7,530 nucleotides of DNA from Sulfurovum sp. Its GTDB lineage: Bacteria > Campylobacterota > Campylobacteria > Campylobacterales > Sulfurovaceae. The stretch is from assembly GCA_026984165.1 (NCBI GenBank), contig JALSSQ010000299.1, positions 1 to 7,530 of the forward strand. The letters run 5' to 3'. Positions 1 through 4,645 of this stretch are shown here, one piece after another. The notes under the pieces were generated by a model. It saw nothing but the letters and a program-made list of their open reading frames with translations, was not told the origin of the DNA and did no database searches. A program made the position numbers and the translations under genes. Each line of letters starts with the position of its first letter. Position 1 is the first letter of the stretch.

Positions 1-753
1 GAGAAAAATCCTGATACACTGTTTATAGGATTGGAAATACATACACCTTCAGCACAACAGGTACTGAAGCAAATAGAACTTCAAAATATTGATAACATTT
101 GGGTTGTCAACTATGATGCACGTCTTTTTTTAGAAATGTTACCATCAAATGTATGTGAACAGATATTTGTACATTTCCCTGTACCTTGGGATAAAAAACC
201 TCATAGACGCGTGATTAGTCCCTCATTTTTAGAAGAATCCATGCGTGTATTGTCTAAAGGTGGACGTTTGGAACTGCGTACAGATAGTGATAAGTACTTC
301 TGGTATGCGTTGGAAACTTTTTTCTCTCTACCGAAAGTAGAAGTAGAGGTACGAAAAAATGAAACGTTAGAAGTGACAAGTAAATATGAAGCAAGATGGA
401 GAAGACAGGAAAAAGATATCTATGATGTTTATGTTAAATCCAAAGAGATTTCAGAGGAGAAAAAGAAAATACTTGATTTTAATTTTAATATTGTAAAATA
501 TAGAAATAACCTTGAAAAAGATTTACCTCAAAAGGCTTTGGTTTTTGATGGGTATTTTGTTCATTTTGAACGGATGTTTAAAACAGAAGATGACAAACTT
601 CTTATTAAATGTGCTTTTGGTAGTTTTGACAGACCAGAACATAAGTATATACTTTTAGATAAAGAGTCTTGTCGTTATTTTGTTTCACCTCCTGTGAAAA
701 CAGCTGTGAACTATGAGGCACATAAAAAAATCATGGAGTTGTTGAATGTCTAA
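1..753 (+). CDS. trmB: tRNA (guanine-N7-)-methyltransferase TrmB, 5'-truncated by window edge
   Basis: This is the C-terminal 250 codons of a SAM-dependent methyltransferase that makes m7G at position 46 of tRNA variable loops. The frame is open from base 1, and the first codons already read NPDTLFIGLEIHTPS, the conserved TrmB GxExH region. The TTG at 31 is therefore an internal leucine codon and the true start lies upstream. Further landmarks, numbered from the first codon in the window, are FPVPWDKKPHRR (59-70, the FPDPWxKxRHxKRR motif), GGRLELRTD (87-95) and TSKYEARW (126-133, the TxYE motif). About 100 residues follow the point where E. coli TrmB would end. Long TrmB proteins of roughly 390 residues are, as I recall, usual in Campylobacter. 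The Asp of FPDPW is Val here (codon 181-183). The gene overlaps ftsE by 8 bases. Confidence 0.93.
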   Translation, partial: EKNPDTLFIGLEIHTPSAQQVLKQIELQNIDNIWVVNYDARLFLEMLPSNVCEQIFVHFPVPWDKKPHRRVISPSFLEESMRVLSKGGRLELRTDSDKYFWYALETFFSLPKVEVEVRKNETLEVTSKYEARWRRQEKDIYDVYVKSKEISEEKKKILDFNFNIVKYRNNLEKDLPQKALVFDGYFVHFERMFKTEDDKLLIKCAFGSFDRPEHKYILLDKESCRYFVSPPVKTAVNYEAHKKIMELLNV

Positions 754-1420
754 TGTTATTTCTGCTTCTGGTATCACCCTTGCGTATGATGATGGGGCTA
801 AGGAGATTATAAAAAATGCTACTTTTAACATCAAAAAGGGGGAGTTTGTTTTTATTACTGGACCTAGTGGGTCAGGTAAGTCAACGCTTCTTAAAGCGCT
901 TTATGGGCAGCTCAAAGTCAATGAAGGCAATTTGGTAATAGGTGGGCTTGATTTGGCAACAGCACGCACAAGAAAACTACAAGAATTGCGAACGCATCTG
1001 GGCATCATTTTTCAAGATTACAAACTTGTAAATGAGTGGACTGTGGCAAAAAATGTAGTCCTTCCCTTAATGATAGCAGGGTATTCAGTCGATGTACAAA
1101 ATACACAGGCACAAAGACTACTTAAGCATGTAAAACTTTCAGAACATGCAGATAAATATCCTTTGGAACTTTCAGGAGGTGAGCAACAAAGGGTGGGTGT
1201 TGCTCGAGCATTGGCAAAAAATCCTGTAGTTATTTTAGCAGATGAACCTACAGGTAACCTCGATGACTATTCTTCAAATGTTATTTGGGATTTGATGGAG
1301 AATGCCTGTCAGCAGTTAGAGACAACAGTACTTGTAGTTACGCATAAAATACCATCTATTTTTTCTTTACCTTACAGACATTTTATTATAGAAAACAAGG
1401 GCGTATATGAAGTTCATTAA
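746..1420 (+). CDS. ftsE: cell division ATP-binding protein FtsE
   Basis: This is the cytoplasmic ATPase of the FtsEX complex, a type VII ABC system that transmits force across the membrane rather than transporting a solute. At 224 residues it has the normal family length. All ABC motifs are present: Walker A GPSGSGKST (39-47), Q-loop FQD (89-91), signature LSGGEQQR (142-149), Walker B VILADEP (162-168), D-loop NLD (171-173) and switch His200. EPTGNLD is typical of the FtsE/LolD/MacB group. FtsE is chosen over LolD because ftsX and an EnvC-like gene follow directly. The ATG at 746 is preceded by GGAG (735-738) with 7-base spacing inside the end of trmB. The gene overlaps trmB by 8 bases and ftsX by 14, so coupled translation is likely. 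Nothing in the sequence is degraded. Confidence 0.95.
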   Translation: MSNVISASGITLAYDDGAKEIIKNATFNIKKGEFVFITGPSGSGKSTLLKALYGQLKVNEGNLVIGGLDLATARTRKLQELRTHLGIIFQDYKLVNEWTVAKNVVLPLMIAGYSVDVQNTQAQRLLKHVKLSEHADKYPLELSGGEQQRVGVARALAKNPVVILADEPTGNLDDYSSNVIWDLMENACQQLETTVLVVTHKIPSIFSLPYRHFIIENKGVYEVH

Positions 1421-2222
1421 AAATCATCTCATGTTTATTTTACCACTTATGGCTATTTTGTTAGGTATAGAATTTTATCTTGTTTTTGATAGAACAACAG
1501 ACTCATATGAAAAAGGCTTAAAAGAAGGTTACTCTATGTTGGTAGTAAGTCATAAGCCTATAAGTTTAAAAACATTACAAAAACTCAATAGTCATATTAG
1601 CGCAAGTGAAAAGATAGAACGAAAAAATATTGTTTCTGAAATAGCAAAAGGTGTAAGCAAAGATGCATCTAAAGAGATATTGGATGCGTTACCTCATTTT
1701 TATTCTGTGCGTTTAGACTCTTATTTGGGTACTTCTCAACTAGAACAGATTAAAAAAGATTTAGAAGCGCATTCAAATATCAAAAGGGTAGAAACTTTTG
1801 GTTCTTCATATAGTTCGAGTTATAGACTTTTTTCATTTATAAAACTTTCACTTAAAATTTTTATTGCCTTTATGGCAGTAGTGAGTCTTTTTTTGATTAT
1901 TAAACAAATGGAAATATGGAAATATGCGCATAGACAGCGTATGCAGGTGATGGAAATATTTGGTGCACCGCTAATGTTGCGTTCAGGTATTTTGTTTAAA
2001 GTAGCGATGGCAGATGCAATTATTGCAGCTGTTTTAACAAGCTTGTTTTTTTTGTATTTAAAATTTCAATGGGCAGAAAATTCTGGTATCGATATGATGA
2101 TGCATAATAAAGAAGCATTATTTAAAACCACAGATATTGGTATTTTACTTGTGGTGGCTTTAAGTATTGTGATAGTGGCTGTCTATACGGTGGTGTTTTC
2201 AGCTAAGGGAGTAGAGGAGTGA
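1407..2222 (+). CDS. ftsX: cell division protein FtsX
   Basis: This is the inner-membrane partner of FtsE. At 271 residues it is shorter than E. coli FtsX (about 350), mainly because the cytoplasmic N-terminus is almost absent. Four hydrophobic segments are visible at about 8-27, 149-166, 195-218 and 244-264. The large loop between the first two (about 28-148) should lie in the periplasm and is the expected docking site for the EnvC-like protein encoded next. The stretch after TM2, with QRMQVMEIFGAP (177-188), fits the cytoplasmic coupling-helix motif (E-x-x-G-A) of the FtsX family that contacts the ATPase. The ATG at 1407 has AAGG at 1397-1400. The gene overlaps ftsE by 14 bases and the downstream gene by 4 (GTGA). 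The assignment rests on topology, this motif and position after ftsE, since FtsX sequences diverge strongly. Confidence 0.92.
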   Translation: MKFIKNHLMFILPLMAILLGIEFYLVFDRTTDSYEKGLKEGYSMLVVSHKPISLKTLQKLNSHISASEKIERKNIVSEIAKGVSKDASKEILDALPHFYSVRLDSYLGTSQLEQIKKDLEAHSNIKRVETFGSSYSSSYRLFSFIKLSLKIFIAFMAVVSLFLIIKQMEIWKYAHRQRMQVMEIFGAPLMLRSGILFKVAMADAIIAAVLTSLFFLYLKFQWAENSGIDMMMHNKEALFKTTDIGILLVVALSIVIVAVYTVVFSAKGVEE

Positions 2223-3598
2223 AATCCTTACTTTTATGGTTCTTTTTAGCCTTTTCTTTTCTTTACAGTGCTTCTACAACGACGAGGATTAATGATTCTA
2301 AAAAAAATTTAATGGCGACAGCGACAGCTAAAAAAAAGGCAAGTCGTAAATTGGAAAAAATTGCAGCAGATATTAAAAAAGCAGAAAAAGATATTGATTA
2401 TTTAGAACACAAGTTAGAAGTTTTGGATGAAAATAAGGGTAAGAGAGAAGCGGAATATATAAAGCTTAAATCAGAATTGGCAAACTCTGAACATACACTT
2501 GCACAAACAAGCAGGGAAATAGAAAAAAAGCGTAAAGCGTTTGTTTCCTTGTTGTCAGAACAGTTTTCTGTTATTTTTGCGATGCAACAGTTTAATAACC
2601 CTACACAGAAATCTATCATTTCCTATGAAGTGTATAAAGCCTATAAAAAGCATAATGCAACAGAATTGAGAACATTAAAATCTGAAATAACATCTTTAAA
2701 AAAGCGTAAGAAAAATAAACAATATCAAAGAGATAAAACAAAAAAAGCACTTGCAAATATAGAAGAAAAAAGAAAAACATATGCAAAAGAAAAAAAAGAA
2801 AAAGAAAAATTAGTTGCAAGATTGGGTGAGGATGAAGAGAGATATCAAAAGAGGCTTCAAGATCTTGTTGATAAACAAAGTTCTTTACGTAGCACATTAG
2901 CAAAACTTAATATTTTACATGCCAAAGAGGTGGAAGAAGCACGTAAGATAGCTGCAGCAAGAAGAGAAGCAATACGTTTGGAAAAAGAGCGTATTCGTAA
3001 GATACGTAAAGCAAAAGCACTTGCACGTGCAAAAGCAAAAAGAGCTAAAGCTGCTATAAAACTTGCCAAAACAAAAGCAGCGAGAGCATTGGCAAGACGT
3101 GCAGCAAAAGAGGCAGAAAAAGAAGCAAAAATAGTACAAAACAGAGCTTACAAACAAAGTGAAAAAGTAAGACAAATAAACTCTTCATATCAAAAATCAA
3201 GTACTTATGCCTATAGAGGTGGAAAAACTATTTCTCCCATTTTAGGGGCGAGACTTGTTAAAAAATATGGAACTTATATTGACCCTATTTATAAGATAAA
3301 AATATTTAATGAATCTATCACATTAAAGGCACCACATCCCAACGCAAAAGTACAAAATGTGCTCAATGGTAAGGTTGTTTTTGCTGGAAAGAGCAGTATG
3401 TTGGGAAAAGTAGTAGTAGTGGCACACAGTGGAAAAATGCATACAGTCTATGCAGGACTTTCTAAAATCTCACCTACTATCCATGTAGGTTCAAAGATAA
3501 AGCGAGGGTATGTTGTAGGAAAAGTAACAAATAAACTTTTGTTTCAAGCGACGAAAAATTCTAAACATATTAACCCTATGCGGTTGATACGGATATAA
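2219..3598 (+). CDS. secreted coiled-coil protein with degenerate LytM/M23 domain, EnvC-like
   Basis: This is probably the periplasmic partner of FtsEX that activates peptidoglycan hydrolases at the septum. The 459-residue protein starts with a signal peptide (Lys2, hydrophobic 4-18, likely cut near residues 18-20). A long Lys/Glu-rich coiled coil follows at about 30-230, then an Ala/Lys/Arg-rich helix (about 234-306). The C-terminal LytM (peptidase M23) fold covers about 335-459, with GKVVFAG, GKVVVVAHSG and VGSKIKRG as recognisable strands. The catalytic HxxxD and HxH ligands appear to be replaced by Asn364/Thr368 and Lys439/Leu441. This recalls E. coli EnvC, which is inactive and works through amidases. 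The start is GTG at 2219, supported by AAGGGAG (2205-2211) with 7-base spacing and by the signal peptide beginning there. It overlaps ftsX by 4 bases. Databases may list it as an M23 peptidase, but I doubt it cleaves. Confidence 0.88.
   Translation: MKSLLLWFFLAFSFLYSASTTTRINDSKKNLMATATAKKKASRKLEKIAADIKKAEKDIDYLEHKLEVLDENKGKREAEYIKLKSELANSEHTLAQTSREIEKKRKAFVSLLSEQFSVIFAMQQFNNPTQKSIISYEVYKAYKKHNATELRTLKSEITSLKKRKKNKQYQRDKTKKALANIEEKRKTYAKEKKEKEKLVARLGEDEERYQKRLQDLVDKQSSLRSTLAKLNILHAKEVEEARKIAAARREAIRLEKERIRKIRKAKALARAKAKRAKAAIKLAKTKAARALARRAAKEAEKEAKIVQNRAYKQSEKVRQINSSYQKSSTYAYRGGKTISPILGARLVKKYGTYIDPIYKIKIFNESITLKAPHPNAKVQNVLNGKVVFAGKSSMLGKVVVVAHSGKMHTVYAGLSKISPTIHVGSKIKRGYVVGKVTNKLLFQATKNSKHINPMRLIRI
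2918..3136 (+). other. Ala/Lys/Arg-rich helical segment in the EnvC-like protein
   Basis: Residues about 234-306 of the EnvC-like protein consist almost wholly of Ala, Lys, Arg and Glu, with short units such as RAKAKRAK, KLAKTKAARA and RRAAKEAEKEAK. Alanine is written mostly as GCA, so the DNA carries repeated GCAAAAGC words (for example 3011-3018 and 3029-3036). A long, strongly basic alpha helix joining the coiled coil to the LytM domain is the likely structure. This is low complexity rather than an ordered tandem repeat. Confidence 0.7.
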
Positions 3599-3626
3599 TT
3601 TAAACCCCTCCTAACCAAGCTTTGGC

Positions 3627-3632
3627 TATAAT
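3627..3632 (+). promoter_or_regulatory. candidate sigma-70 -10 element for pyrH
   Basis: A perfect TATAAT sits in the short gap after the EnvC-like gene, within the wider context TTTGGCTATAATCGCG. Transcription would start near 3638-3640, leaving a leader of about 20 bases before pyrH. No TTGACA-like -35 is present at the expected 16-18 base spacing (around 3604-3609 reads ACCCCT). A missing -35 is usual for housekeeping promoters in Campylobacterota. The site would let pyrH-rpoZ-spoT-tyrS be expressed independently of the division genes upstream. Confidence 0.62.
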
Positions 3633-3647
3633 CGCGAAATTAACTAT

Positions 3648-3652
3648 AAAGG
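3648..3652 (+). promoter_or_regulatory. ribosome binding site deciding the pyrH start
   Basis: AAAGG lies 3 bases before the TTG at 3656 but 6 bases before the GTG at 3659. Other genes in this window (ftsE, ftsX, the EnvC-like gene, rpoZ, spoT) use 6-7 base spacing, so GTG at 3659 is the better start. Confidence 0.6.
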
Positions 3653-3658
3653 CTTTTG

Positions 3659-4366
3659 GTGATTAAACGCGTATTGGTAAAATTTTCTGGTGAAGCTTTG
3701 GCTGGTGAGGAAGGGTATGGGATTGATACAAAAATTCTTAACTTTATCGCTGGTGAGATAAAAGGGCTGGTTGATGCTGGTGTGGAAGTTGGTATCGTAG
3801 TAGGTGGTGGTAACATCATTCGTGGTGTATCTGCTGCTGCAGATGGTATCATTAAGCGAACTTCTGGAGATTATATGGGTATGCTCGCAACGGTGATTAA
3901 CGGTGTGGCTATCCAAGAAGCATGTGAACACTGTGGACTTGAGGCAAGACTTCAATCTGCTATAGACATGCAAGAGATTGGTGAAGCCTTTATCGTGCGT
4001 CGTGCACGTCGTCACCTAGAAAAAGGACGCGTGGTTGTGTTTGCTGGTGGTACAGGTAATCCTTACTTTACTACAGACACAGCTGCAACACTAAGAGCCT
4101 CTGAAATAGAGGCAGAGTTGCTCATCAAAGCAACCAAGGTAGATGGTGTATATGATAAAGATCCTAACAAATTTGATGATGCAGTAAAACTTGATACTTT
4201 GACCTATGATCAAGCATTGGATGACCATATAAAGGTGATGGATGATACATCTATTGCTCTGGCAAAAGAAAATGGATTACCTATTGTGGTATGTAACATG
4301 TTTGAAAAAGGTAATTTACTGGCAATCATCAAAGGTGATATGAGCCTTTGTTCTATTGTTAAATAA
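3659..4366 (+). CDS. pyrH: uridylate (UMP) kinase PyrH
   Basis: This cytoplasmic enzyme phosphorylates UMP to UDP with ATP, an essential step of pyrimidine nucleotide synthesis. It acts as a hexamer and belongs to the amino acid kinase fold, unrelated to eukaryotic UMP/CMP kinases. From GTG at 3659 the protein has 235 residues, the normal length. Visible landmarks are RVLVKFSGEAL near the N-terminus (phosphate-binding Lys and Gly), VVGGGNIIRG (47-56), GDYMGMLATVING (70-82, UMP site), AGGTGNPYFTTDTAA (129-143) and KATKVDGVYDKDP (157-169, nucleotide binding). A longer reading from TTG at 3656 adds only one residue and has a cramped ribosome binding site. The gene follows its own candidate promoter and heads a run of four same-strand genes. 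It uses many CGT and GGT codons, unlike the A-rich EnvC-like gene before it, which suits a highly expressed gene. Confidence 0.97.
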   Translation: MIKRVLVKFSGEALAGEEGYGIDTKILNFIAGEIKGLVDAGVEVGIVVGGGNIIRGVSAAADGIIKRTSGDYMGMLATVINGVAIQEACEHCGLEARLQSAIDMQEIGEAFIVRRARRHLEKGRVVVFAGGTGNPYFTTDTAATLRASEIEAELLIKATKVDGVYDKDPNKFDDAVKLDTLTYDQALDDHIKVMDDTSIALAKENGLPIVVCNMFEKGNLLAIIKGDMSLCSIVK

Positions 4367-4393
4367 AAAATATAGAAACTTCAAGGAAATAAA

Positions 4394-4600
4394 ATGAGAA
4401 CAGAAGAATTAACAGCAAAAGCATTAGAAAATGTCAATTTTGATAAATATTTACTTGCAAATGCCGTAGGTAAAAGAGCAGAAGCTATTGCTAATGGTGA
4501 GGCTACAGTACTTGAAATAGATATTACAGGTATGAAATATACAGATGTTGCACTTCAAGAGATAGCTGAAGGTAAGATTATTCCAAGTATAGACGGATAA
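4394..4600 (+). CDS. rpoZ: DNA-directed RNA polymerase omega subunit
   Basis: This is the small subunit that binds beta' and aids assembly of RNA polymerase. It has only 68 residues, against 91 in E. coli, which fits the short omega proteins of Campylobacterota. The core helix KYLLANAVGKRAEAIANG (18-35) matches the family pattern of a hydrophobic run followed by a KRA-type motif. A second helix, TDVALQEIAEGKI (50-62), matches the conserved ALxEIAEGKI end. The N-terminus reads MRTEEL and lacks the MAR motif with which E. coli omega helps bind ppGpp. AAGGA at 4383-4387 is spaced 6 bases from the ATG. The position between pyrH and spoT strongly supports the call: rpoZ-spoT adjacency is also found in E. 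coli. Confidence 0.87.
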   Translation: MRTEELTAKALENVNFDKYLLANAVGKRAEAIANGEATVLEIDITGMKYTDVALQEIAEGKIIPSIDG

Positions 4601-4645
4601 ACATTTTACGGCTTTATAAAGAAAAATTTTTATGAAGGATAGCTT

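Noticed and set aside
31..33. TTG at 31 as the start of trmB.
   Set aside because: The codons before it (from base 1) encode the conserved NPDTLFIG part of the TrmB motif, so TTG is an internal Leu and the gene extends beyond the window.
2330..2338. Run of eight A followed by G in the EnvC-like gene, containing A-AAA-AAG in the phase needed for -1 frameshifting.
   Set aside because: The -1 frame meets a stop after three codons (GGC AAG TCG TAA), giving only a signal-peptide stub. The run simply encodes consecutive lysines in an AT-rich gene.
3021..3032. Perfect 12-base palindrome TTGCACGTGCAA as a possible operator.
   Set aside because: It lies within the Ala-rich coding stretch and follows from the repeated GCA codons in LARAK. 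No promoter is nearby.
3615..3625. Inverted repeat CCAA-GCT-TTGG after the EnvC-like gene as a possible terminator.
   Set aside because: The stem has only 4 base pairs and no T-tract follows. It lies directly before the TATAAT element.
3644..4015. 123-codon reading frame on the - strand opposite pyrH.
   Set aside because: The complementary strand encodes unmistakable PyrH motifs. The antisense product has no recognisable family character and no clear ribosome binding site was seen.
4615..4620. TATAAA in the rpoZ-spoT gap as a possible spoT promoter.
   Set aside because: It is part of an AT-rich palindrome (CTTTATAAAG), lacks the G-C-TATAAT context and has no -35. Too weak to claim.
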